Assembly: GCA_036250225.1 (NCBI GenBank)
Contig: JAPZLL010000010.1
Location: 496,001 to 560,000 of the forward strand
Source of the DNA: Cercophora sp. LCS_1
Lineage: Eukaryota > Ascomycota > Sordariomycetes > Sordariales > Lasiosphaeriaceae
Direction: 5' to 3'
Length of the DNA: 64,000 bases
Both the position numbers and the translations under genes were made by a program. Every line of letters starts with the position of its first letter. Position 1 is the stretch's first letter. Shown in pieces: positions 10,573-21,797 of this stretch. The notes below the pieces were generated by a model that was not told the origin of the DNA, made no database searches, and saw nothing but the letters and a program-made list of their open reading frames with translations.

Positions 10573-11963
10573 GTTCAGGCCGCGCAGCGAGGGTAGCTGT
10601 GTGTCGCGTTGATGGTATGTTCTTTATGTTGGACGGCTTGATCCGAGGCTGACGATGCTGACGAGGAGACAGGGAGTTGGCATCGTACCCTTGCCCCAGC
10701 TTAAGTAGGTATCCGGAGGAGAGTTATTATCCCAAACTCATTGTCATCCTTCGTCGCGCTTCTCCACCGGCCACGCCGACTCCGAACTCAATCCCAGACT
10801 GTTGGGCCGCTTCTTCTGTCACCAACCAAGTTCCTGATCGAGATTTTCCCACGTGTCAACGCCGCAGCACGTGCAAGTGTTATTACGGCCAACAGCACAG
10901 CCGTTGACGCGATAGGCTACCCTGAGACATTTCGGGTAATCCGTACCGGATTTCAGTCGACTACTGGAGAACTATGCAGATGAGTGACGCGTTTCACATA
11001 ACGCAATATCATTTCTAGTGATGATATGGCTGCAGGGTGCTTCCGAGACCAAAAACGTGCTGCTCATATGATAACTCCATACAGGCCTATTGCTATACCA
11101 AGAGAGGGATTCCAAGCCAAGAATTTGTATTCTGGGAAGGATCCAAATGTTGTCAAACATCACGTCAAGAACAGCCAAGTGCATCCGCCTCTGTTTTCAC
11201 AAATCCCGACGCAGCGGAATCCTCCATGCTCGACCGTCTCGCTTCCGTCAGCATCGGCTGGCACCCTAGTCCGAGCCGTCCGTTCGGATGGTTTTCATAC
11301 AGACCAAATCCCGAACACCAACTGCCACGCTGCAGGCAACCAATCACTGTCTATTCCCAGGCAGCATACCGTCGCTACTGCACGTCATTGTCGAATCCTG
11401 CTCGACTGGCTATCTGCAGCTTGTTCCTATAACGACCATGTCAGGCGGGCGACCGAAACCTAGTTGGGAGAGCTGCAGCCGACACAAGTGCGGCTCCCAA
11501 GTGTACCATGCACTATCGCTGATTTGTTGCGTCCCTTTGCCGTCTGCTTGGCTCTTTTGTTTCGGCTTGCTGGAATAGTTAACGCGCGCGGAAGAGGGAT
11601 CAATATTTGGTGTTTGGATCACCAACGGGGCGGGGATGATTGGGTGTGGGTTGTGGTTGGCGTTAGGCTGTGTGTATGCGCGCGGTGAACAAACAGGGCT
11701 GATTTACGTTCGGCGCTGGTGTGATTGATGATGAGAAGGGGTGGATCTTGTTTCTGTCTTCTCGAGTCAAATGCGGCGAGGAGATTGCGTGCTGGCTGGG
11801 TTAGATGCGATGTTAAGAAGGTTTGGAGGGCGTCTTGTGGATGTCCCGCAAACTGATCAACGGATATTCTGCAACATCTTGTCTCGGAGCTGGACTTCTT
11901 TCCCCCTCCTGACCAGCGACTCTCTCTCTCTCAGCACCAAGTTAACCCGCTCCATCTCGAGCC
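10573..11963. other. Divergent intergenic region with two CACGTG sites
   Basis: About 1.4 kb between the methyltransferase and the transporter pseudogene. It holds two E-box palindromes CACGTG at 10850-10855 and 10868-10873. No gene is recognisable, although the start of the transporter relic could extend back to about 11740. Confidence 0.45.
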
Positions 11964-13596
11964 CTAGAGCGCTCTTGGCGTCAACGGAGGCCCCGGAGAA
12001 ACCCCTCTCAACCGCATCCGGCGATGACGCAAGCGAGCTATCATGGACACCAGAAGTCGAGCGCAAGCTCGTCCGCAAAATCGACCTCTGCCTGCTCCCA
12101 ATGCTTTGGCTAATGAACCTCCTCTCGTGGATGAATCGAGCAAAGTACGCCACACCAGCTCCCATCTTCCGTGCATCAACTGACAAAACACAAGCCTCGG
12201 CAACGCTAGCATTGCCGGCCTCACAAAAGACCTCGAATCGTCCTCAACCCAATACAGCATGGCCGTCGTCACATTCTACTGTAAGTATTCTCCATCTTCT
12301 AGCAGCACACACCGCTAACCCAACCATGCCAACCAGTCGGCTACATCTTCTGGGCCCCCATCTCCAACCTCATCCTCATCCTCGTCCGCATCCGCCCCTC
12401 CATCTATCTCCCCACCGTCATGCTCCTCTGGGGCGTCGTAACCTGCGGCATCTCCGCCGCCAAAACCTACCCCAAGTTCTTCGTCATGTGCGTCCTAATG
12501 GGCATTCTCGAAGCCAGTCTCACCCCGGGCATGATCTTCATCTTCTAATGCTAGTATCTCCCCAGCGAACTCGGCAAGCGCTCGTCACCATTCCTCACCT
12601 CGGCGCAGCTGGGTGGTATCTTCGGTGGCATCACAGCCGGTGCGTTGATGGCTAATCTTGAGGGTGTCCATGGTATTCGCGGGTGGCAATGGCTTCTTAT
12701 CGTGGAGGGGGTTGTTACGAATGGCGTGGCGATTATTGCTATTTTTTTTCTTCCTGATTTTCCGGGGACCTGTAGGAAGTTGAATGAGGTGGAGAGGGAG
12801 ATTGCTGTTGCGCGGCTGAAGAGGGTTGGGATGAGGACAAAGTCGGAGGAGGAGGGGAAGCTGGCGTTGAAGGCGACGATTGTGGGGGGGGGGGGGTTGA
12901 AGGAGTGGAAGACGTATGCGTTGGGACTTGGATCTTCGGTTGGTGTCTTCCGCTTGCACTGGTGTGAGGCTCAAAGCTGACTGGGTGTGAAATAGATGCG
13001 CAGTGGCTCCATGACGTTGACGTATTTCTATCCTTTGCTTGTCAAGGGGCTGGGGTATACCGATCCTATTAAGGCACAGTGCATGACGGTACGTGAGCAG
13101 CCGTTCTCAAAGTTCTTCTGACTGACGAAAACAGGCACCCATCTGGGCGGTGGCCTTTGCCTTCACAATGGTAGCTGGTTTCGGCAGCGATCTCGTCCCG
13201 TTATATCGCGGGCTCATCATCACAGCGATTTGTGGATTTGTCGTCTGTTTTGTCTTTGACTTTACTGCTCGCTAGGTCTTGCTCGCGTTCATGACGGCTG
13301 GAATTTGGGTCACCTACTCACAGATCCTGGCCTACATTGGTGATATCATCGGCGATGTACAGCCCGATATCCGCGCGTTCTCGATTGGGACCACGACCAT
13401 GGCTGCCCAGGCGGGTTATATTTACGGCGCGTACTTCTTTCCCACGGAAAATGCTCCCAGGCATATTCTGGGATTCGGGATGGTGACTGTTTGTGCCGGG
13501 CTCTCTGCTGCGATACATCTTGTTGCTTGGTTGGCGTGGAGGCACCAGACTCGGAAGAAGGCTGTCCGGGCTTCGAATATTGTGGTGGAGAGCTGA
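11964..13596 (+). pseudogene. DAL5/allantoate-permease-type MFS transporter, inactivated by three stops
   Basis: The reading frame can be followed across introns 12145-12194, 12281-12336, one ending at 12995 and one ending at 13134. It gives KIDLCLLPMLWLMNLLSWM, GNASIAGLTKDLESSSTQYS, EASLTPGMIFIF, LTSAQLGGIFGGITAGALM and MTAGIWVTYSQILAYI, the pattern of the anion:cation symporter family that includes allantoate permease. It is broken by TAA at 12546-12548, TAG at 12552-12554 (where homologues have a Cys-Trp-Tyr-Leu-Pro block) and TAG at 13273-13275. A G-run near 12886-12897 also looks expanded. No clear start ATG remains. The product would have been a 12-helix plasma-membrane carrier; it cannot be made full length. 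Confidence 0.85.
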
Positions 13597-14169
13597 TCCA
13601 GCGTCTGTGTGCGGGTGTGGACGGCGGCATCGTCTACGGCTGTGGTTAGGGTTGGTAGGATAGATATGCCCGCTTGCCGATACATCGAAGTAGCCACTTG
13701 AAACAAAATGGGCAGAAATGATGCAGAAAATGCGCCGAGATGAGTCCGGCACCGTCACTCGAACCAATCGTGGTTGTTTGGCGAGGGGACTTGTCCATCT
13801 GATAGGTTGCCCCGTTTCGAACTTCCAGAGTCTTCTCTACCAAACTCCGGGGCCTCCTTGACCAATAGCAGCCTCTTTGCATCTCGTGTAAAACCCAGAG
13901 GGTGAACCGCTGGATGTAAGGCCATCGAACCCCCACGAGTCGGGCGAAAAGAGTTCCCTGCCCAAGGGGACTATTTCACTCCCAGCTCTCTTCGTATGTC
14001 ACCCATATTGCACCCCATCCGCACCCTTTATTGACCCGACCTGTCAACGGCACATCTGTCCACTTTCTCTTGAACAGAAGGTCACCAGCATTGTTCGTTG
14101 CAATCCTCATTCTCTCCATCTGGAGACTGGTTTCCGGGTTCCACCCTCGATCACGCCCTTTTCTTCATC
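13597..14169. other. Intergenic region, nothing recognised
   Basis: About 570 bases holding the 3' side of the transporter pseudogene and the promoter of the small gene at 14170. No repeat, TATA box or RNA gene could be supported. Confidence 0.4.
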
Positions 14170-14922
14170 ATGCCGGAACGGGTATGTGTCCCGCACTGGA
14201 TGATTCTTCGTCGGTCAGGTCCTGAAGGAATCACAGGACCCCGAAGTTGCCCGGGTATATGTTATCCGCCGGCCTTTGGACGTTCCCTTCACTCCAACCC
14301 GCCGCACCGATGCGCCGCGTAATGTTGCGGTTCACTCGGGGCTCCTTCTTGTCGACAACAATGGCAAAGCTACTATAGCCGAGCGGATGGCGGAGCCGGA
14401 GGGAGCTGGTAAGTGACAGGTGTCAAATTCTCAGTTCATGGGGGAAAAAAAATTGCTGATCATGCCTCTATCTTAGTTTTCCGCAATGTAGACTTCAAAG
14501 TCACCAGGACGAACAAGGATCAGAAGTACGAGGTGGTTGTGACCAGCGATGGAAAAGAGTGGACAAAGCAGCTCCGTGGAGAGGCAGTTCCAGGGACTGT
14601 TACCAAGAACCAGGTGAAGAATATTTTGAACGAGGTTGTCAGCGCCGCTGAGTATCGTGTCGGTGGGCCAAACTGCCACAGGGCACAGGAGGAGGTCAGA
14701 CGCCGCCTCGGTCTGACAGTTCCTCCGGATGGGCTTCTCGCAACCTTCATCAACGGTGTCGCCTCTTCCGTCGAGTCGGCTTACATGTCTTCAACATCGG
14801 GAGTGTCTTCAGTCTTGTCAGCATTGCCAACTTCGTCAACATCTTCGGCATCGCCAGCTTCGTCGACATCGTCAAGCGCAAACCCTACATTTTCCATCAC
14901 GGCGGGCATCCCAGGTAAATAG
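14170..14922 (+). CDS. Small uncharacterised protein with His...Asn-Cys-His motif (possible permuted papain-like fold)
   Basis: Three exons: 14170-14181, 14219-14408 and 14477-14922. They sum to 648 nt (215 aa). The first intron is only 37 nt, but phase and total length agree. The protein has VAVHSGLLLVD (His43), then GGPNCHRAQEEVRRRLGL (Cys134). A His in an H-x-G strand followed about 90 residues later by an N-C motif at a helix start is the arrangement of circularly permuted papain folds (PPPDE/DeSI, LRAT, NlpC/P60-like). I infer this from the motif alone. After residue 155 the tail is almost only Ser, Ala and Thr. No signal peptide is seen. It sits beside a decayed HET gene. The last exon could continue through a further intron at GGTAAAT near 14914. 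Confidence 0.6.
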
Positions 14923-15186
14923 TGCTACCCACCACCGTCAACTTGGGATCTAGCAGCGCTCATTATAACCTCGTTTGTTTGTATCCATGGCGGGTGTGCT
15001 CCCTAGCGGCAGCCCCGGCTCGAGGACGATCGATACTAGCACGGTAACATCTATCCTGGTGCCGACAGCCGGGTTGGAAAGTCCCTACCAGCTAGAGGAA
15101 GAAGCTGGACGCAGAGACGCCGCGGAACCCGCTCCAGCACCCCCGGCCGTCGGACTCAGCGTTGCCGTCGCCGCGCGACTTTCGAT

Positions 15187-16016
15187 TTTCTGGCGATCTG
15201 GTGCCGATTTATACTGACAAGGCTCGCCCATATCAACTCACCAACGCTGGACTACGGATCACGGGTCCCCTTGAGAAATAGGGAACAGAGTATCGCCTAA
15301 CGCTTCGTTGCCGCTCTGTGGATCCTAGATTAGGACATCGTTACCAAAAGCTCATCCTCGAAAGGGTCAGCCCAAACTCGAACTAGTTTCTTCGGGTCCC
15401 TAGCCGTATGTCTCTCGAAATCGAAGACAAGGGGACGGAACAAGAGCTCTACCTTTGCAAGAACAAGCCGCCGCCGAGCCCGCAGCACTGTTTGGGCCAC
15501 CAAGTTTCCATTGGCCTCGTGTTAAAGGTCTTAGTCAAGAACGCCACATTGAGAGTTGATGAAGTGTACCCTCCTTCTCGCTGGAACCCAAAGACGCAGG
15601 TTCTCTCTGCGACTGATTTTGATCCCGCATCGGAAAGCTTGAACGGATTTAGTTGGCATGTCGTGGCTAGAGTCAGTTTCAGAGTGGCCAAAACCACGAC
15701 TACGTGCCTGGCTCTTATCGGATATACCTACTCACCTGACATTGCTTGGTGCAAGCTGGGGCCCTGGCCAGAAAGCAATACTGGGTCTGACTTACCAAAA
15801 TTGTGGAGAACGAGAGGGGGGTGGGCCGGAGGGGGCCAGCAGGAGTCTTTGTTGGTACCAAAGGGCCCCTCTGAGTGTCTACTGCGTTGCGCGATGGAGC
15901 GGGACGGCATTCAAGGCGATCAAGCCACAAACAACAGATGGCGTATGGAGCTTGCACTGGAACTGTTGGCTGACTCGACAGAATACTTTCCATTCCGCAG
16001 CCTACTCAAAACCTAA
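15187..16016 (+). pseudogene. Relic of the C-terminal region of a HET-type protein
   Basis: One frame reads LVPIYTDKARPYQLTNAGLR then ITGPLEK-stop-GTEYRLTLRCRS and ILERVSPNSN-stop-FLRVPSRM. It stays open to 16016 through VDEVYPPSRWNPKTQVL and SPDIAWCKLGPWP. The TNAGLRI, GTEYRLTLRC, PPSRWNP and AWC blocks resemble the beta-rich region that follows the HET domain in many fungal proteins. Two TAG codons interrupt the first part (about 15279 and 15384), and no HET core is present upstream. I read it as a truncated, decayed copy; an unrelated short gene from the ATG at 15408 is possible but less likely. Confidence 0.45.
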
Positions 16017-16137
16017 CGTCAAGGCATCTTGGTGAGCATCTTCACCTAACATCATTCAATATACGTATTCGTCAATCATCTAAACCTTTCTATACCAAAG
16101 CACCCCAACTCCAACCACGCACTCCAGTATGCCCCTA

Positions 16138-17574
16138 TTACTTCATGTTCTGCAACAAATACTTGACACCAGCATAGGCCTCCTCGCCACTGGGAATGAT
16201 CTGGTTGGCGGGCAACACGAACCCGTAGTTACCAGTATCCCTCAGCTCCGCAGTGAACACGTAATCCGCCCCGATAACATCCTGGGCGTAGTCGACGCTG
16301 TTACCAGTTGCCTTGTAGATAGTTGAGCAAATGGGGCCCGTCTTGAACGAAGTACCGTGGACAGCCCGGATAGCGGCAGCAGCGCCAGAAGCGAGGGACT
16401 GCAACTCGGTGTTCTTGGTGGCGGTAGCTGTGCAAGAGTAGCCATAGGCTAGGGCTATCAGCATCGTGAAAATTGGCAACAGGGATAGGAAAAACGTACG
16501 AGTCATGAACAGCTGCGAGTACGCATGCCAGTCGATAAAGAGCTTGATGCCCTGGCTCGCCTTGGTAGCCTTGAGCCAGCTGGAAAGGGCCGCAGTCTCA
16601 GGGGAATCACCCTGTGCCTTCCCCTTGAAGTCTTGATCGCAAGGGCTGGTCGAAGCGCCACCACTGACGGACCACTGGTAAGGCCAGTTACGGTTGATAT
16701 CGTGACCGACGCAGGTGCTGCCGGACACGGTCTGTCTGTTCTTGCGCCAGAGACGGTCGTTGGTTTGGGTGTAGACGAAGCCTATTCGCCATGTCAGCTT
16801 CGCATCACACTTCCAGGAAAAGGAGGAACTCACCATCGGGGTTGACGACCGGGAAGAAGACGAAGTCGTACTTGTTCAGGAATGCCTGAACCTCGGCCGT
16901 GCCGGAGTTGGTGAGCAGCGTGTACGCGAAATACTCGACGGTCATGGTCGAAATCCACTCCCTAGCGTGCACCGTTCCGTGGAAAACAACAGCCGGCTTG
17001 CCCTTGCCGCCGGTTCCCCAGAAGTGAATACCCGTGATAGGGCGTCCGTTCAGCGAGTTGCCAGATGTGACGACTGCGCTCTGCGATGGGTACAAGGCCT
17101 GCAGATCCCGGAGGAACTGCAGGTGGTCGTTGTAGTCGTGATACGAGTTGAACCACGTAATATTCGCGGACCCAGCTGTCTTCCCGTCAGCAACCACATC
17201 GCCCCATTTCTCACAATACAAGTCGTAGAAATCGGAGGAAAGAACTCACCAGCATAAACCCCATACTCCTCCTGCGCCCGAATCGACGCCCCCAAATCCT
17301 CATGCATGGCCAACAACCCCAGCCCCTCCACCTCCTTGGCAAACGCATCGACAGCCGACGGCGGCACCACAATATCCGACTTGCCGCCCGCCTTGGGCTT
17401 GCCCATCCACGTCGACAGCCCGAGCTTGTCAATGACGCCATTCACCCTCTCGACATCCTGCCCAACATCAAGCCGAAAGACCTTGTAGCCATCATACGAC
17501 TTGGCCGAATGTGAGCGCACCGACGCCGCCGAAGCGAGCGCGGCAAGCGACAGAAGGATGGCGGATGACTTCAT
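16138..17574 (-). CDS. Secreted zinc carboxypeptidase A-like peptidase (M14A)
   Basis: Four exons: 17574-17250, 17175-16834, 16781-16500 and 16448-16138. Total 1260 nt, 419 aa. A signal peptide (MKSSAILLSLAALASAASV) leads into a propeptide of the carboxypeptidase activation type (about 28-100). The mature enzyme shows the zinc motif HAREW (His178, Glu181), the third zinc ligand in FIDWHAYSQ (His308), Arg in DINRNW for substrate binding, and catalytic Glu384 in FTAELRDTG. All catalytic residues are present, so it should be active. Such enzymes remove C-terminal residues from peptides outside the cell, mostly hydrophobic ones in the A group. It is preceded by a 1.4-kb gene-free region that must hold its promoter. 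Confidence 0.93.
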
Positions 17575-18997
17575 TTCGGCAGCGGCGACGACGTGTCCCT
17601 GGTGGTGAGATGGAGACGGAGTGGCGTGTCCCTCGAGATCCAAAACATCATGGGCTTGGCCTCTTTTTATGTTGGGCACCCCAGTGACACAAAAACCGAG
17701 ATCTCACCTCCTCTTAGCTAAGACAATCATGTGGTAGGGTCGTATTCAAGAACAAGACCTTGTGTTTCTCAGCTTCCGAATCAGGCAAGGGAAACCGCGC
17801 CGCTGAGAATCAACGTCACCTTCCCTTGTTCTACCACCAAATCGTCCCGTCGTGCGACTGTCCAACAGAGAGGTAGAAAAGTAAAAGGAAAACCGCGCGA
17901 AAAAAGGTCAAGCGCTCAAGGGAACCCTGGTACTGATAAACCCTTTTCTCCAATTGAGCCCACTCGGATGACCGGGTATGCGCAGGTCAGCGGCCAGCGG
18001 CCAACAAGACCCTGGACAGGAAACGCAAGCAATAAACAAGCATTTTGATAGCGAGTGGGCGGCACGGCATTGCGATGAAATCTGGGGCGGTTCGCGTCCA
18101 GGTGCCGAAACCGGGGTTTGCCGGTGCCGTTGCCAAGAAGAGGGTCGAAAAAGTGACCTTCCGGATCGGAACCAAGGACGCTTCTGGACAGCGGAGAGAG
18201 GGCAGGCCACAGCACGAATTCACCCAGCGGTTATCTACCGTAGTAAATTAACCAGACCGAAGATCTGCCATGCCAGTTGAGCCGACCGAACTGATTGGCG
18301 GGTTTGTCGTCCCGTCCTGTGAAACGGTGCGGCGTGTGCGGAAATTGAGGGCGTCGCATCCTGACCAAGACTTTTTGGGGGTGGACGGAAGGAAATAGTT
18401 CGATCGCCAATCTTTCTTGTCAAAAGCTTGTTTCCTCGGGTTTGGAACGCCACGGTATATGTGATTGCTTCGCTCACTTTCAGCCTCAGGCTTGTCCATC
18501 CGGTCCCGGTCGGGTTCATCCGCTTCATTTGTCGTCGGTCGACCAGACTGCTGGTACTTGGTGTTATTACTTGTTCCCCTCGTTGAAGCGTGAGCGATCG
18601 ACAGCCCCCACTCCGGTCTTCCTCCACATCCCGTGATGCGCGCAGATTGGGTTTCGTCACCTGCCTCTTCCTCGCCAACCTCCGCCGCGTTCCACTCACA
18701 CCTTGGCTTCCTCCTACCCGCCATGTTCAACGACCGAGCGCCTACGATCACATCAGTCGCACCTTGCGGGGGCGTGCCGCAAGCTCACGAACACAAGTGG
18801 CACGCTGGATCTGGACACGAACACAAGGGAAGGCAACGCCATCGCCGTGCGATATGTTACCATCATCCATTCGTCAAACCTATCCGACCCACCAAGATTA
18901 ATTTTGAACACACTGTTGCCGCCCATCCAAAACACCCAGCGAAAAACGCTCACGAGATTTTTCCAACCAGCAGAGATGTACAATTAACCAAAACCTC
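17575..18997. other. Intergenic region, nothing recognised
   Basis: About 1.4 kb between the carboxypeptidase promoter and the 3' end of the Zn2Cys6 gene. Several overlapping open frames exist on both strands, none with a protein-like pattern or family match. No repeat seen. Confidence 0.45.
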
Positions 18998-21797
18998 TCA
19001 CGAAAAGTAATAGTTCCCTTGTTGAGGTTGTCCCGGGGGTGGGTGCGCCAAAAAGTCAAAGTTCATCGAGTCAACACCAGTATTGAACGGATCGGGAGAT
19101 TCTGCCCAGGTCAGTGCCGCATCGGGAGAGGTCATGGGGGACGACGTACCCCAGAAGATCGAATCGTAGAGGTCCAGAGGGGACATGTACGTGGCCGGGT
19201 CGAACGCCGAGATGTCGGGCATGGTGCCAGGTTGGGTTAAGGGCTGGCCAAACGGCATCCTGCTGATCGTGTTAGCATGCGTGTGTCTACCCGAGGACAA
19301 AGATCGCATACCCCGAGAAGTCCGGCATCCCAGCAGCAAGGTGCTGGGTTTGTTGCTGCTGTTGCATTTCTGCCATGGCCAACGCGGCGTTTTGATGTGG
19401 ATCCAAGGATTGCGAGACGCCTGGGCGGGAGTCTGAGGGCATGGAATACCCGTTTGGCAAACCGGAGAGAGTGTTGAGCGGTAATGGTGTTCTTGTGCCT
19501 GATCCAGGGATTGAGATGCTCCCCTCTTTCTTGACTGCTGGTCCAATGACACTCCCGTGGTCGTAAATGTTTTTCAGCGCCGTGAGCGCTCGGGAAAGGG
19601 GCCCGGAAAGCTCGATGTCGTGATCTGACTTGTGAATGTGCGGCTGGGGCGATGTTTGCTCCTTTGCTGCTGTCGCCGACAGAGCCGATATCAGATCACC
19701 CTGGAGTTGTCGAACCTCTGGGTCGGTCTTGGTTTCACCCAAGATTCCCAACAGGACAGCTGAGGACAATCCATGATACGTGAATGCCCATGACCTCGTT
19801 GGGATCACCGACAGTTGATGCATGGCGAGAAACATTCGAACTGTCTCTGCCAGGTTGGTTTTGCAGCGGTCTGCTAGTAACTTCTTTTGCCCGGCGTCGA
19901 GTCGACTGTTTGCTCGAAGAAGCGCTGGTCGACAGGCGACGGATATGATGAAGGCCGTGTGCAACCGGATTGCAAAGTGTTGTAGTCGGTCCAAGGCAGA
20001 CTTGCAAGCCTCCTTGGCGCGCAGTTGGGGAAGAACATTGTCTCGGATGTTCTGAACGGCCGCGCAACTCTCGAGGATCTGCCCATACGTCGCTTCGGCT
20101 ACAGCATCCGGATTCAGTCGTTGTGAGATAATCTGATTGAGGTGATACATGGATTCAATGTAAGCCCACCCTTCCGTCTCGGCGTTTGGCGACATGGGTA
20201 TTGGGCAGCAGGGAATGGTGGTCATTGGAGATCTGCACTTGTGAGCATGTTGTTGGCTATCAGCTAGAATCATTTCTTACCGATCGAAAGATAACGATGT
20301 CAAAGTATCATGCCACAGACAGGTCCACCTCAAGGACTGTCAGTACCACCCGATGGGATGTTCCGTGTAGTTCGACATACCATAATTTCCTCCGAGATAT
20401 TTCCTTCTTCACCATCTCGGTCGTCGAGCGGCTGTCGATTTGTTGTGGCCTGTGAAGGCCAAGTGACTGAGCTAATCGGCAAGTGAGGCCCAATAGAGCC
20501 CAGGACGCCTCGGCTTTCATGTCGTTCAGGAGCACGAACCCCACCATGAGCAAGGCTTGGATGGAGTCCAGATTGGGCCTGTGGGACAATCAGCAACCAC
20601 TCCTCTTGAAGCGGAGGCAACATACCTCAACAAAAAGTTGCCGACCCTCAGGAAGTGGAATGATATCTGGATATACTTTTGCGAGTCTCGAGTTCGGACG
20701 TGGTATGGGGAGTCGTGGTACTGGGACCCGACAGCGAGGACGGCAAAAAGAATAGCAAGCCATGACGCAGACACGGGTCTCGTTGTTTTGGTCGAAGCTC
20801 TGGCGTTCTTAGCGCGGTCTTCAAGATAGACCATCAGCTTGGACTCGAGGTCGTCGATGTCGATGACAAAGCCCCAGAATGGTTGTGGGATCTCCTTGTA
20901 GGTTCGAAACAACCTAAAATGTGAGCACATAGACTGACAGTGGGCAGAGTACACACTTCATTACCTCCCTGTCGGAAGGAAGCTCGGATGAGATGTCGGA
21001 CGTCAACCTGTTGAGGTGGCGCGCCGACATGAGCGGGAAGGGCGCCGAGTTGTCCAGCCCGAGGAGGGAGCGCATGTCTTGGCGGATCACGTTGACGTCC
21101 TCGGGTTCATTGGCCGACGTCTGCTCTCTCAGCAGCGCTGGGATGCTGTTCTGCCCGACATACCTCGTGATTTCGGGGGCTTCGGGTTCTCCGGACTGTG
21201 TCAACACGGGCGCGGATTGATAGCGAAGAAAAGGTTAGCACACGCACCATAGGCACTGATGGACTCGCGGGCCTCGTTGCTCAGACTGCGGGTCTCCTGC
21301 TCGTCAGGCGAGTGAGGTCGCTTCTTGGGCTGGGAGTTCGTCTCGGAGAAGGAGCCACTCTTGCCCGTCGCGGACCGATTGGGTTTGTACGAGCAGAGCT
21401 GGGCGTGTTCCCGCTTGACGCAGTTTTCACAGGGGCTCTTGTTGTCACACTTGACCTTGCGCTGGCGACAAGGCCAGCACGCAGTTCCTAGGGGAAGGTG
21501 AGCAGGAGCCATGGGTTCACACGATAGGACGGCGCAAAGGCGGGCATCGCCGGGGGCGGTCGGGATGCCGAGGGATCGCCAGGGGCGGGCAGACGTGGGA
21601 GATTGGGTATGCCAGCCATCGCCACCCCCCCGGGCGGGGTACAAGGAAGAAGAGGACGAGGAGGAAGGACAGGCCCGGCAGGACAGGGAACTCAAGACCC
21701 ACTTACCATATCGCACCTTGCGGTGGGAATGAATGATGCGACTGGCCTCCTCGGGCGTGAGGTCGTCGACGTTGGGGCTCTCGTGCGCGTCCGACAT
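18998..21797 (-). CDS. Zn(II)2Cys6 transcription factor with fungal-specific regulatory domain
   Basis: Eight exons: 21797-21707, 21487-21248, 21188-20957, 20913-20626, 20578-20381, 20328-20281, 20232-19312 and 19259-18998. They sum to 2280 nt, giving 759 aa. The binuclear zinc cluster is at residues 34-62 (CWPCRQRKVKC then CENC and a final C), spacing CX2CX6CX5CX2CX8C. An acidic leader precedes it, and a basic stretch with KKRPHSP follows as a likely nuclear signal. The fungal_trans middle region includes FLRVGNFLLRPNLDSIQALL and CRLAQSLGLHRPQQID. The C-terminus carries a Gln run and a Pro/Asp/Ser-rich segment that looks like an activation domain. Targets are unknown. The first intron is long (219 nt), and intron 2 uses the acceptor GGAG, deduced from phase. 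Confidence 0.92.

Noticed and set aside
13240..13275. Idea that the third stop of the DAL5-type gene lies inside a 36-nt intron
   Set aside because: The stretch VCFVFDFTAR just before the stop belongs to the conserved helix, so removing it would delete transporter sequence.
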